Shown here piece after piece: positions 39,101 to 53,486 of a stretch of DNA of 64,000 bases; position 1 is the stretch's first letter; every line of letters starts with the position of its first letter. A model generated the notes under the pieces. The model saw only the letters and a list, made by a program, of their open reading frames with translations. It made no database searches and had not been told where the DNA came from. A program made the position numbers and the translations under genes. Source of the stretch: Edolisoma coerulescens (taxonomy: Eukaryota; Chordata; Aves; Passeriformes; Campephagidae); the NCBI GenBank assembly GCA_013397115.1, contig VWZW01000509.1:939186-1003185 (forward strand), written 5' to 3'.

Positions 39101-42100
39101 CATGCTTAAAGCCTTTAGATGTGTAAGGACCTGACTCCTCTTCAGCTCATTTTCTTCAGGCCACAACCCAACACAGGTTTTTTTTGTTTGATTTCAAGAG
39201 ACCCTTTTTTATTGAGAGACCCTTAATCATGCCCTGCCTTCACTAGGAGACTGAACATTTGCTTTGGGAAAGCTCGGGATGTGAAGTGGATGTCTCATGG
39301 GCACCTGGTTCAAGCCAAAGCTCTCCATGTAATGAATAAATATCTCTGACCATTTGTGTTTTCACACTGAAACATGGTCAGTCTCAATAAAAGCCAATAG
39401 CATTTATTTATCAAGGCTTGTAAGAGCAACGAATGATAAGCAAGTCTCCTTTTTTATCTGCTGCAGGAACCCTAGAAATGCAATTCTGTGCCGAGCAGAA
39501 GTTCATGTTTTTCATAATTGTCACAACCACTGGCAGCAGTAAAAAGGTGCCTGTTCAGCTCACCCATAAGGCTCTAACAGACACAGCACCAGAAACCAGG
39601 AATTAGTACAACATAATGTAACATGATAGAACAATATGATACCAACCTGAGTGATAGAAAGGAATAAAAGAATGATCTCTGAAGACAAAGCAATATCCTG
39701 CCTCATTTTGCATAGTGCAGTGAATGGCTTCTCAGCCCATCTCCCCAGAAATTGGCAGAACAGAATCAGATGACAAAAGTGAAAAGCACCTCTGAAATTA
39801 CAAGAAACTTCCTATTTTACAGTCACTATCCAATCTAAATTACAAGACAAATATTTTCTCTTTTAAACTCGCATATCTCATCATCTGAAAACTACAATCT
39901 AACCAGGAAAATATAGAAACTCCCAGTATTACTGCTTTTTCCTGGGCAGGGAAGGAGGGAGGGATGAGGCTGGGCAGACCTTTTGTATTTCCACAGTTTT
40001 CAAGGACCCCTTCACCATTTTGCCTCACCTCCCATATTCCCAAAATGTCTAGTGTGTTACCAGCACAATCTTCTTAAATAAAATAAAATAAAATCTAGTT
40101 TTAAAGATTTAGTTTTGCTTCCTACTTTTTACTACAATTGCCTGCTACTTGCAGGCTGCTCTTCAGAGCCTTCAATGTTATACAGTCCACATCATCTAAA
40201 TCTGTATCAGCACTGGCTCATTGAATTTCTGTTAGCACATTAGAAGAATAAAATATAATATCAAAAGTACTTTAGGCTTTGTTTCATATGAACACTTTCT
40301 AGGATAAAAGCATCAGTTGCCCTGACAAATCTGCAATAAAATTTGCATCAACTTTCCTGGTGCAGAATCAGGCCCCGAAAAAATCTGGAATGATTTGGTC
40401 TGCAGACTTCAGCCTATGAACATCTGACAAGACTCATCTCACAGATAATACAGATGAAGTGTTACTTCATCAAAATATGAAAGCCAGCAGTGAAGGAAAG
40501 CCATTACACAGTGAAAGTGCTCAGAGTGTGAATGCTCAATCCAAAATCTTTTGGCATAGGTCTTCATTCCTGTTTTTTTGTCCTTGGGAGTGGCTGCCAT
40601 TTTGGTGGTACTTTTTATCAAACAGCAGCTTTGCTGCCATCACTGACACATGCCTGGTGTGAACTGCCAGCTATTCTCCCTTACACTGATGTGGAGACCT
40701 CAGCCCCCTGACAGAAGTCCATGGAAGTGGTTCAGATTTGGCTAGACTTCTGGAGAGCAGGATTTAACAGAAGCCAGAACTATTCCAGCAAATCTTAAAA
40801 TGTCTCAAAATTTTCCCAATGAAATGACACTGATATACACTGTGCTCGTGGCAGTAGCATCCCTGTGATAAACCACAGATATATTTGATAATTTGAAATA
40901 CCTTTGATACCTCCAATTTTTATCTGCTGTAGATTTATACCTTGCAACTCCCTGATAAAAAATCTCTTCATTTTCTACCCATGTGGATGTATTTTACTAA
41001 AATTACACAGCCATTGGGCCTCATACTACCAATACTCTTCAAAAGTTCAGTCTAAAGTCCAATAGCTCCCCAGTCATCCAGAGTCTCCTACCATTAAAAA
41101 CCTAATGCATTTGTGTAAAAAAAAAACCAACCCAAACATACCCAAACCATTTGTGTCAATTACAGGGAGATCTAAAATGAAATAATTCTTATTTTTCTTT
41201 CTGTTCCAGACCATGCCCAAAAAGGGTGAGATATAGAAGTGATGAGATACAAAAGCACTATATGTAATTTAATTTTTTTTCCCCATTACTTTTAAAATGA
41301 AATGTGATAGAAGATTTCTAGTGGGACAACCTACATGGTCCACTTAGATGCAGGTGGATCCCCCTATTTTTCCAGCCTGTGCAACCAATTCTGAGCATGT
41401 GTTAGCAAAACTTGGCTTTCCCTCTCTGACTTGCAGCAGGAAAAAAACTTTCCAGAATTGCATTTCTATGATGTCTGTCACAGAGCATGAGTCTGGTCCC
41501 TGCAGTGAGATCATGCTTGGTCTCCTTTGAGTGCTTAAGTTTTTCAGTGCGTGGGATCATCCAGATATGAAAAGTTCTCCCTTGAATCTGCCAGAGCTTG
41601 GACTGAACCTACACCTCCCTCATCTTCAGCTGGAACTTAGACATTGCCCAACCCTTTTTTTTTTTTTTTTCTCCAACTTACGGGATGCTTTATCCCTCTG
41701 CCTTTGTGGGACACCCACACAAGCGTAGTCCCCATTTTGGCAGAAACGTTGATCCATTTAGCTGCTGCTTTTTAAAAAACAACATACTTCTGCAGGCAAA
41801 TATTTATGGGGAAGCTGTCAGAAAGAGTTTCTTTGACTGGCTTCAGATGTGAGTTACACTGAGGAGTAGAAAAATCTTACAGTGCAAATTGAAAGCAGCT
41901 CATGTTATTATTACATAGACACAAGCAGATGTATCTCACACAATCTCTTATTCCTAAGCCAAACACTCCAGTGGTTTAAGCATCTTGGTGATTATTTGCA
42001 AATTATTGACTTGGCCTCCGAATTCAGTTCATGCTAGGGAGCCCTCCTTACAGCAGTTTTTCCCTTAAAGCTCTAAAAGAAGATGATATGTTCCCTTTGC

Positions 42101-45100
42101 TGCTTTTCACTTGCTCAGGAGTGAAGTTACATTGGCTGCTCACAGAGTTCCCTTTGCTTTCCACCCCACAGCATTAAGGATCCGAATGCAGCACTCACAG
42201 CCATGGCTCTCTCCCCTCCTGGACAAGACAGCTACAGGTGCAGTGCCAGCCTTCTCCCACTGAACCCTAGCAAAATTTAATTATCTGTAAAGAGCAAAGT
42301 GAAAACCTGCTTCCTTTTCAGCCCTGCAAGGTGTACCCTCAATAACCAGCACCCAGCCCCCCTAAATTGACAGAAGTCACTTACAGCTGGCTGTGGTCAC
42401 ACCTGGAACTGGCCCAGTTCTCCTTTAAACTTGAGTGAGCACTGGGAAAAGGTACTGCCTTGCATAGGTAAGGCCCCAGATAGTTTTGTTTAGTCAGATC
42501 ACAATCAGTGCAAACATCCTTGTGCAGCTGCTGAGCAGTCTCTCGACTCATCCACAGGGAGCAGTGTTTTGGAAGCGAAGATGCATTGCCAGGCTGCTCT
42601 TGGGGTATCCACCACAACCCTCCCAGTGTGGGACCTGGGGTACAGAAGTGAGGCCACTTGATACAGGACAGACCCAATGGACTCATTTTACTTGGATGCA
42701 GCTGGTTTTGAGGGGTGTGTGCACTTAGATCTTTAGGTCCTTCACCTCCTTCTTCAGATCAGACCCTTGCTCCCTTTACTCCAGCAATCCATTTGTATAA
42801 ATGTACAGACAGGGCTATTTTTGCAGTGTAGAAAGGGCTGGAAAATTACAGTGGTTTCTCACTTAGAGCAATTGCCTTTCTCCCCAGATAGTCCCACTCC
42901 TTTTGGCAAGGGGTCACTCAGTGTGAATGAAGAGGAAGAGGTTGCCCATTAATTATTTTGCAGAGCTGAGATTGTCCTTTATGATTTTACTTTCTTTTCT
43001 AATCTGAAGGTGCACAACCATGAGCTCTGAGGGAGCCAAGGCTGAAGCTGGCAGGGGTGAACTCGCTGGCTGGAGCCAGTTTGTTGATCCTGCCTGTTCA
43101 GTGACATTTTTTTCCCAGTCTGTTCCCTGGAAAGTCACCCTGCTCGGATTGGAAATGATGAAGAATCTTCTTTCCTCCCTGCTTGCAAGTTTGCTTCTCT
43201 GGACTCCAGAAATCACTGCTTCCCTAACATATAAATAGAAATATGGATGGAAAGTTCAAATGTGAACCATTGACAGTGAATTGTAATGACGTCTATATTT
43301 ATGAACTATGTCAAATTCTGATTTCATTACTTCGAACTCATTACCCTAAGGAGAAAATGTATGTACTTCTGGGCTTCAGAAACCTGAACATCTATAAAAC
43401 AGTGGAACAGTAGTGGTAGCATGTTTTTTTCCAAGCCTTTTCCCAAGTCTTAGAAATTTTTCACATCTTTAAGTCCACCAAAGAAATACATTGAAAAATA
43501 TGCCTCCTTTTTGTATAGTTCTCTTCTTTAGGAAAGAAAAAAGTTTAGGCACACAACTGTTTAAGATTCAACTTTTCTTAACTGTCAACAGATAGTGAAA
43601 CAGATGCTGGCATGCAGTTCTTCCACACCTGAAGATACAGAATTACAAACATAAAAGGAGTAAGAAATGCTCCCAGCATGTAGACACTGCTGGTAATCAA
43701 GAGGTCTCACAGTTGTGCATACATTACTCTGCAAGTAAATGTGCACAGAGCCTTGGCATACTGAGGCAAGAGCTGCAGCACACCTTTACCAAGGCATGAT
43801 ACCTGAGCAAATCATAATGCACACGCAGAAAACAGAATAAAAGTTGATCTGTGAACTTCAGAGCAGCCTCTGGACCAACAGTGCTTCTAGAAAAAATACA
43901 TGGTTCTTGACCTGCTCCAGCTTTGGTCACTCCCTGAAAACATTCCAGTGGGATTTACTGAGTGCTGTTACCACTGTGTAAAACTGGATACACAATAAAA
44001 TTAAATACACACATATAGAAATGAGCATGAATACCATCAAATAAACAGCATAAAACATTACAAAATATCGTAGTGCAAAACCTGCAGTGTTGGAGTGAAC
44101 AATTCATGCTCTCATTCTCACATGTGTTTGTACAGGGAGGCAGAGGTGCTGAATTAAGAAATCAGGCACCCTGGTACTGTTCATTGCTCTTTCACATCGT
44201 TCTGATATTGCCAGAGCCAAGGCACCTCCAGAGGATGAACTGTCCCACTCCTGAGAAAAGTGCCTCAGAGAGACAGAGTTTATCACCTTCTGAAGTGACC
44301 TCTCTCCATGAGGACTACATGTAAAACAAGCTAGTAGCAGATGCTTGGCTTTCACATGGCTGAAGTTAAGGGAGATGAATTCCTTTTCTGCATTAGTCTG
44401 TCTGCCTGGGAAGTTGAAGATAATGACACTTCACTCTCTCAGAGTGCTCCTCTGAAGATCACTAGTGTAGGTATGGCAGTAAAAATACTCTGAAGAGGCA
44501 CAAAAGTTTCTGGAAGAAAAGAGTTTGAAATAAATAAGCCCACAGCTTCACAAGTTTTAGGAAATATATTTCCATGGAAGGAGAAAAGGCAGGAATTATG
44601 CAAAAAGCTTGTTTTGAACATCACTGAGGTATTAGGAAATTCATCCCTCTTAACAGACATCCCAATGTTCATCTCTGTGAAAACAAGAAGCCTTGGCTGT
44701 AGATGCATCCAGAAGCACATTGGTCATGCCAAGTTACCCAGTATGATAAAAATATATCGAGTATTCCAGAATAATGGAAAACACAGACTGTCATTGGTTT
44801 ATAAAAGTTACCACAGTGGAGCCTTGCAGGAGTTCTCATCAGGCTGAAACAAGTGGGCATTGCACCAACATAAATGTTTACTTTTCATAGCAGTTATGGG
44901 AATATACACTTAAAAACCCTTCATCATTAGCCTCATTCACAAAAGCTGTTCATCTGCTCCTCTGGGGATACTACAGACCAGACTTTCTCCCCAATGCATG
45001 TGCAGTCCAGCTTTCTTTTTCCTCCTAGCCAAAAAGGCACAGTCTGCTCTGTGTGAGGATTCACTTTCAGCAGCCATTTATCTATTTATCACATTTTTTT

Positions 45101-48100
45101 GACAAACCAAATGAAATAAGGAAAAGAGGCTCTGAACCTCAAGGATCATTTTCAACCTGTGGTATTGTTGAGGCAGCTCTAGTTAGTCACTTAAAGGCAT
45201 TAGTGACTTTGCACTAAATAGGAGTATTGTCCTTGAACCATGATTTTAGCACATTTCCTGCCCTTCAACAATTTAACTTTTGATTTCATGTTGTTGTTTT
45301 TGGTTTTTTGTTTGTTTGTTGCTTTTTTTTTTTTTAAAAAGCTTTTCTATAGGGATAGAACAGATAAAATCCTGCAGAAAACTGCTTTGTCTTTCCTGTC
45401 ACACAAACAACACTTTAATACGATAATCTAAACTAAAGCTTGCAAAAAGAAAACCCGAATCTCTGAAACCATCCAGAAATTCAGCAGATATCCCTTCATC
45501 CTGAAGAGGGAGGGCCCCACATGGGGAAGGAAGAGGGTTGGCCGCCCACCAGGGTGCTGTGCAGGAGATGGCTCTGCTGGGCTCGGAGTGCGAGACGAGG
45601 AGAATATTCTTGACCAAATGCAGGCACGTGGCTGCGCTCCCCGAGCCAGCTCCCTTCAGCTCAGTCCCTCTCGGTACCCCTGTGCATGTCCCTATCTTCT
45701 CCCTGCTGTGAAACACCATCCCCCAGCTCAAACCTCACTGAGCAGAACTTAAGCCAAGGCACATGGCCTTAATTTGGGCACATGAGGAGCAAGCTCCAGT
45801 TACTGAGAGCCAACTGGGTCAAACATCCCATGTTTACCAGCTTAAAAAAATTATGAACTACTTAAAAAAGCTTATGAACTGTGTGATTTTTTTTCTTCAG
45901 TAACTTTTGCAAGGACGTGCAATGAAAGGCTGAGTCTGAGGGACATTTGGCTGTCCTTGCACTCTGAGAGCAAAGCACTCCAGGGTACATGAATCCTTTG
46001 GGAATATTTGTGATTTCATCCAATAATGTCTTTTATTTTCTATTTGTCTGAGTGTGTGGCCAACTGCCTTCTCACAGCCCAAGACCTAAAGCTCTTTCAT
46101 CACCTCTTAGCTCATTCCACTAACAAATTGGCTTCAAGCTCCTCAGTAAGTTCTGCCAAATCATATCAAGCCCTCTAGAGAGGCGAGATGGACTGTATCT
46201 TTTACATTTGTCATAGGGGTTCTCAAATGGGAAGGTTCTTAGGTCGATTGAGAACTATTTGTGGTCAACTTTTTTTGTGAAAAAGAATCTGTCAAACACA
46301 TCAGCCTAATTATAGGGGCTTGATTTCTGCCAAGATATAATTAACGGTCTCACAGTGATATTAGGCGCTGTGAGAGTTCATTTGGAGATGAAACTTGGCC
46401 TGAAAGACCCATGTCCAGGACTGTTATTTTTGCAAATATGCTTTTTAATAGGATAATTATAATGACTCTGAACTAATCTTTTAAACGCACTTAAAATTAT
46501 TTGCCTATTTCTAGCAGAACTATACATTTCAAAGGATGGGTTTCTGTCACTTCCAGCAGCTCTGCAGTTTGGGGTGGCCACTCTTGTTTAATCCCTCATG
46601 CAAGGACCAAGGGACAGGATCAAATGACCAAGTGTAACTACAGGAAATTAAGCTAAATGCCAGGATGGATGCAAGGAGGGAATGGGGTCCCTTCTCTTCA
46701 CTTGCCCTCAGCTTGGTCAGCTGTAAGAAATTATTTGAGAGCAAATCTGTGAAGCCATGAGGCAGCGTGAGCCCCCCCACCCCCTGCATTGCTGCCTCAC
46801 CAAGGGCCAGGCCAGCAGAGTGCTCTGGGGGCACAGAAATGTCATTTTGAAGGCGGGTCAGGTCACTTTGGGGTCAGCCTAGGGCTGAAGCCCTGGCACT
46901 GGAGGGAATGGGCCATGTGTAAGTCTGTTTGTGCCTGTGAAGGGTCTGGCTCACAGCTCAGATCCTGTCTGGTGCCTCTGTGATGAGCAGCAGTCACTGT
47001 ATGGTGACACTGTCCCGGTTTTTGGAGCCCTCCCATGACAACCTGGCACAAAACCACACTCTGCCCTGTACCATTGTAGTGGCACCCAGTGAGCTGAGTG
47101 TGTCCCCAAACAGCAGCTCATAAACAGATCAACCCAAAATGTGAAATGTAACACTTCTGAGACGGTAACGTTGCTTCTCTTCTGCATTTCAGAAAAAGTA
47201 GGAAAACCACCTTAAGTTCTCGCTTTTCAGCCTACAAGAAATTGCAAGCTGAGAGAAACTTCAGCCCTGCTTAAGGGGAGAGCTAAGGATTCCCCTTGCC
47301 AGGCAGAAAGCTCTCTGTAAGTTAGAATTAAACTATATCAGAGCAATTTACAAAAAGATAAACTCAGGCATTTAATTCCCTATCTGGAGAACTGGATACG
47401 GTAAGGAAGCTGAGATTAATCTGCATTTATCATCTCCTGGTATTAGGGCTGGCAAGGTAACCTGCTCTTATGTAATTGGACTAATAGCTGTGGTTTATTA
47501 ACATCATTAAATCAGTGCTGCCTGGTAAACTTTCCTTTTATCTCACAACACTGCCTTATCTGCCCTGGAGAAAAGGACTGGTTTCCTGCAAGCACATTCT
47601 TCCACATCGTGTGTGAATCAGGCCCGGACACAGACGAGTCAGGGGGCAGCCCTGGCTGTTTTAATGAGGAAGAAGCAGAAATTGCTGGGTTTGATGAGCA
47701 GGGTACCAGCCATCACTGTGCTGCTGCACTTGGGCTGGGATGGCTGCAAGCGATCCCTGGCAGCACAGAAACCCCAAATCCACAGCCATGCTTGTTAGTC
47801 TTGCAGAGAGAAAACACAGCTGTAGCAAAGGAAAAGGGCAGCTTGACCTGCTTTGCCATAGGGTGTCTCAAAGCAAACGAAAATTTTGTATTTATTGGCT
47901 TCTTTGACGGCAAAGGATTACAAGGGGAAAGCACCTCCTCGTGTTGTGCCTCTGCCATCCTGATGAGTCTGCAGTTTGTCAGGCAGCAATTTGCACAGAC
48001 TGCATTATCAAAGGAGATGCTACACAAGGAAAGAGGGCTGGGCATGCTCGGAGGCACTGGATGATGAGCAAGATGCAAGTAAATAAATAGAAATGGGAAA

Positions 48101-48597
48101 AGAAAACACAGACCCAAGGAGTACTTGCCTCACTTGGTTTGTTATTTGAGGTCTGGTGGATATTTTTCTTTCCTAACCATTTTCCCTTATGATTGGAGCA
48201 CCAATGGGTGAAGAGAAATCCTCAGTTCCTGCTGGTGCTGCCTCTGTTTTCCAGCTGTAACTGTCCTGCCAAGGTAAAGTCTTCTAAATTCCCCACACCT
48301 GAGTTTTGTTTTTTGTGAGTCCTGAATATTTACTTCCCCAACAAGGGATGCCATATAAAAGGGAACATCAGTATGGGTAAGGTAAAGAAGTGAAAGCATG
48401 TAGAAATTGAGGAATATGAAAATCAATAAAATAGCTATGCAAGCCCTAAGTAGAAGGCACAAGAAGAGAGGGGAAAAGCCCTCCTGACTTCAAAGGATTG
48501 GAATGTGTTTTGAAGAGATGGGCCCACAAAGACCCAAAACACTGAAGAAGAGGACAGGAGAGGAGATGACCACCAGCAGTAACTCTTCACCAGTTTA
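36151..48597. other. Intergenic sequence, no gene seen
   Basis: A long AT-rich stretch almost free of recognisable repeats. A CpG-enriched patch sits at 45.53-45.69 kb, and two AT-rich blocks with transcription-factor-like words lie at 46.19-46.51 and 47.31-47.56 kb. The 151-codon plus frame at 47,609-48,064 has no family signature. Confidence 0.6.
45291..45335. repeat. T-rich low-complexity tract
   Basis: Runs of T with scattered G (tttgtttgtttgttg) end in about 13 T. Confidence 0.85.
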
Positions 48598-48812
48598 TTT
48601 GTTGTGATTTATTCACTGAAAGGGTTGTCAAGCACAGGAACAGGCTGCCCAAGGAACTGGTTCAAGCACCAGCCCTGAAGGTATTTATAAGATGTGTAGA
48701 TGTGGTGCTTACCGATGTGGATCTGTGGTGGACTTGGCAGTGCTGGGATAATGGTTGGACTCCTTCATCTCAGAGGTCTTTTCCAACCTACACAATCTTA
48801 TGATTCTGTGTT
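48598..48812 (+). mobile_element. CR1 LINE 3' end
   Basis: Contains tgaaagggttgtcaagcaca, ggaacaggctgcccaaggaa, gtgtagatgtggtgcttacc, gtggacttggcagtgctggg and ggtcttttccaacctacaca, ending in cttatgattctgtg. It is a different subfamily from the copies with 'cccttccaaccc'. Confidence 0.95.
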
Positions 48813-49208
48813 TTTCCTCTACCTTAACAGTGAACCCCAGGCACCAGACAATATCTTGTTAATGTTGATGTAAATGAGACACAAAAAGCACAGTTTCATC
48901 AGTGATGTGGCCATGAAACCTTTTCTTTTGTTGACCACAATAATGACAAAAAGAGTAATTGTGCTCGTGCCAAACAAAATGTCACTTACAACCAGCCTTG
49001 TCAAAGCTTTTTGTGTCACTTACTTTGATTAAAGGTTTGTCAGCGGAATTGCTGCCAGAACTTTCGTTCTCTGAAACAGTCAATATTGATATAACATAAA
49101 AATGCCTCTGTCTATATGTTTATGCCTTCTCTCAAGGAAAAAAAAAAAAAGTGGATCATTCTGTTCTTCATCTGTTTTTCTATGAAGTTAATTTAAAAGC
49201 CTGAAATA

Positions 49209-49236
49209 AGAGCAGCCCACTGAGATGGGCTGCTCT
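49209..49236. repeat. Perfect 11-bp hairpin
   Basis: AGAGCAGCCCA, loop CTGAGA, then TGGGCTGCTCT. It is GC-rich and not part of any repeat recognised here. Confidence 0.9.
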
Positions 49237-49866
49237 GACTCTCATCCTGGAGAGTGACAAGGGTTTCAGAACATGAATGTGATTTCCTTCAGGACCTAGC
49301 TGATAACATTTAAGCAGCTTGGCACTGCCAGGACTCAGACTTTGCAAACCACAAGGTCAGAGGAAGAGGTGGCCCAGGGTGGGAGAAGAAAGTCCCAGTG
49401 ATTCTCAATGCCCTATGCCTGATACCTGGAACAGCTCATCCTCTCTCTTTGGTCACTGGCCTACGATGCCCTATGGGCCTGACACTGTGGTGCTGTGAAG
49501 ATATCTCTGTACAGAAATATTTCTTTTCAGAGTGCATGGCCTGCACCTTCAGAAGATGTTAAATTTCATATACTGTGACTTTCATTCCTCAAAACTAGAC
49601 TAATCAACTCTGCTCTTCTATCTTATTGGTGCAATGATAAACTAATACATAGTCAAACTCATGTATTTGTTGTTGCAAGCTAGGCCGTGACAAATGCCTA
49701 AATGCCATGGATGCCAAATTACAGGGGGTTAAACTCCCTTTGCAGGTATTTGCTCTCCAGTGGAGAAGACCTTTTGTTTCCATACATTCCTTTCATCAGC
49801 TATCATGATTTTATAGATCAGTTTTACCTGGAGGAGGATATTTCTGTTTTAAACTAGTATCAAAAA

Positions 49867-49915
49867 CCCTTCCCTTCCCTTCCCTTCCCTTCTCTCCCCT
49901 CCCCTCCTTTCTCCC
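49867..49915. repeat. (CCCTT)n pyrimidine tract
   Basis: About five copies of ccctt grade into a C/T-only tract. A long one-strand polypyrimidine run that could adopt triplex structure. Confidence 0.9.
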
Positions 49916-52900
49916 TGAGCACATCACTGATGGCAAATGTTTGTGAGCAGGTCTTTCAAGTCACCTGAGAGCTGCTACAGACCTGTGAGAAGCAAAGGCT
50001 GGCTTGAATCAGTAGGAAATTCTCTTTATAATGGGCGGCTCCTGGGGGCTCTGTGCATTTGTGTTTCTTCACTCGGTGCTCTCCGTGTGCCACCTGCAGG
50101 CTGAAGCCACTGCGTGTCCACACGGGACTGCTCCCAAGGTGCTCAAGGCCAGCCTTGAATTTCTTTTAATTCCTGAGCATAAGCAAGGCCCAAAAGCTGC
50201 ATCTGCCCTACAAATTCAGGTTCAAACCCAGTCTCCTTTCATTTTTGTCATTGTCTATGTGGATAAGACGCAGAATCTTCATTTTCTAGTGGGCACAGGT
50301 TTGAATTAATCCAGCTTTCCTCAGATCACATCCCAGAGCAAGAATTTCAGTTTCAAGGCTGTGCACATTTGCATGGCTTTGTCTTTTGTCAGAAGGGAAG
50401 GGAAGGAAGGCTGCTACTCCTATCACAAGTTACAGAGCAATTCACCCCGTGGGATAATTTCCACAGAGCAGTTCAGAGTGGAAAAAGCTGTCTGGCAGTG
50501 AACACTCAGGAGGTTTATTAAGGAAAATTCTGGTGGAGAAACCTTGTGTCTAGATGTGATGAAAAGTTAATGAAACACGCACAACATCCCTGTGATCTGC
50601 AGCTCATTTTGAGCAGAAGCTGATCTCACACAGGTGCATCTGAGGCTTTTGGTGAATGTTTCATGGGTATTTGTGCATGACACCAGAGCTGGAAGGCAGC
50701 AGGGAAGGGAGCAGCTGAACTGCCAGGTGCACAGAGGGAACGGGGCAGTGGGGAGAAAAAGGGGTCCTTCGATGTTTTTGAGTGAGAAACAGGACACCAA
50801 TAAGAAAGTGAACACAAGGATTTGAAATCTGTAGTACCCTGGCTATCAGCTCTAAGCAAATGAGCAGCTAATTAGTTGAAAGAGAGCCTAACTAAGATAC
50901 AGCGAAGAACAAGATCCTGTTTACAGTACTGCTACTGCAAGACTAGGATAAAATATTAACACACATTTGCAACCTATTGTTTGCCTGAGAAGCTTGCTGT
51001 GGTATCTGTGTTAAATCTGGCCTGCAAACAAGTCAGTGCAGTGTAGAAAAGGAACTGGTAATGTGTGTCACTTGGCTCAATCCTAGTTTTGGTAGCAAAT
51101 ACATTAGAAAGTCAGATAGATGATATCTAGGAAGCAGGGGGGATCTTTAATGCTACCAAACACTCAGATTCTGTGAACTTGCAGATGAATTTGTTCCCAA
51201 GCTCACACCACCATGTACCACAACCAAAACCAAACCGTAATGCTGAATGCTTAAGAGTTTACAATTGCTTTTGCAGCTATGCGTAAATTATGAATGCATT
51301 TTGCTGTTCTGGATGATACAGTTAATAAGACTCAGCCTGCTTGGAAATTGGCTTGTCTGTTTAGAAAGGCAGGGTATGTGTGAAAGACGAATGGATAACC
51401 AACAGGCTCACAGCTCTGGAAATAACACCTCCTGACAGCGCTCGGGCAGAGCAGCCCTTTACCCAGGGAAAGGCACTCAGCCTTGCTTATGCAACATTGC
51501 ATGCTCTGACTGCCCTAGCGAGTGAGGCCCTTTTCCCTGTTTCACCAAGCCCCGTGAAAGAGCCTTCCATGAGGAAAACACTTCCCAACAGGCTCATTCC
51601 TCCCTGTGCCTTTTGGTTGCGCTGTTATCTCAGACGGCATCAGGTGCAGGTGTCCTCAAATACTCAGTCACTTACAGGCACGAGTTAACCTGGAAACAGC
51701 ATGAAAGGCTGAGATGGTGGAAAGCAAAAGTGCAAACTGCAAAACCTAAAGAAAAGTTAATTTCGTCTTTCTCTATGGCACACCATCCTTACAGGATGAA
51801 AGAGCACCTGGAGTTCACTCAGGTCTTTTCTGTACACATTGTAGATGCTTCCAAAAGAAGATGACCACTGATGAAAGAGAGAATTCAAGATGCAAAATAC
51901 AGTCAGCATGGCTGTGTATTTCCTTAGTCTGTTTCAGTGCATAGCAGGGTCCGGTGTCGTTGCAAGGCTCCCTTTCCACTGGTCAATTTGCTTCAATAAA
52001 TGGGTGTTTTTAAATGTAAATCTGTGTCCTTAAAGATTAAAGAGTAGAACAGAAAAGTAATCAAAAGGTAAGAGGAAGTAAGAGGTGGAAAGAGAGTGAC
52101 CAGTTCACAAATGAGAATGGACCTGCTCAGCAGCTCCCAGCAACACCTACAAGAGCTTTGCTCCAGAGGTTTCCCCTTGAAATCCTCTTCCCCTGAGCAC
52201 CACAGGCTTCAGGATTCTCCACTGCTCCCTGGGCAGAATAGGTTTCTCTCCTGATTTTCTCTCCTGATGTTTTTCTTCTCCTTGAAATTCTCCTTTGCCT
52301 GCTGGCAATTATTTGCTGCTTCCAGACACGCTTTTTAAAGCCATGATACCACTGGGGAGTCATTGGTGAAGCAGCCTCAGAAGTGCTGCTGACCTGATTG
52401 CAAAGTATCACATTAACAAAAAGAGGACATTTTTCCCCCTGCTCAGCCTACCAGCAGGGCTTCTGCTCAATCACTCAGTGTGTGGGAGAGGAATCCAGAC
52501 ACTGCTGCATTACTCACTGGCCTGAACAGAGAAAGCCTCTCCATATGTTTTTCCTAATGTGTGTGTACACATTACAAACTGAACTCTTGAATCAGTTGCT
52601 CTGATTTTCTGGTAGTGATAAAGGGATCAGAGAAGGCTGACTCTGTCACAGGGAAAGAACATGGCTTTTAACATACTGGTGGCTAATTTTTTCCTTGGTG
52701 TTCATGGCAACATTTTTGAGGGGCATATCAGCCTAGATATGCAAAATTATTACAGCCAAGTTGGCACAAATCATAAATCTACTCTGGAAAGCATTATTGT
52801 TGTCTCTCTTCTTTCCAACCTTCGTTTCAAGTATATATTCTTGTGGTGTGTTCATGGCCTGTTTTATTCAACTGTAGTATCAGATACCTGAGATTCAAAT

Positions 52901-53486
52901 GCCATTAATCCATTCATATATAGTTATCCTAAACATAAAGCAATATTGTATTTAGGATAGACTGTGCACACTAAAGGAATCTGTTTAATTACCTTCAGTA
53001 GATTTGAATAAAGCAGTAAGAAGGAGGTAATTGCTCAGGTAAGAAAGGAGCTGAGTTTTACAGGGGAAATATCTTTTTAATGGGAAAATGAACACTGGAG
53101 AATGCCAAGAGTGCATTTGTTTGATTTGAAAAGCAAAGGGAAGATATATTTAATGATGCTGGGTGACAAAGACCATTGCTCAAGAAGGAAACCTATTTTT
53201 TTCAGTATATGGAAGACCAAAACTTATGGTCTGGCACTGATGTTGACAATGAAATGGCTTTCAAGGAATACATTTTCCCTGTGCAGGGTTTAAAGGCAAT
53301 ACCATAGGAAACGGAGACATTAAAACAACGTGGTTTCTGAGAGGCAAGAGGTGTTCAGAGGGAAGAAAATGGGCAGTGGGGTTCTAAAGGCAGTGACTCA
53401 GCTTTGTGAGCAGCTGCTGGCGCTGGGCAGGCTGAGAACACCCTGACAGAGGCTGGTGAGGTGTCCTGACTGCCAACCCCAGCATC

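Larger units (their letters stand above)
48813..53486. other. Intergenic sequence, no gene seen
   Basis: Unique sequence with a strong hairpin at 49.2 kb and a pyrimidine tract at 49.9 kb. No exon is recognised. Confidence 0.6.
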
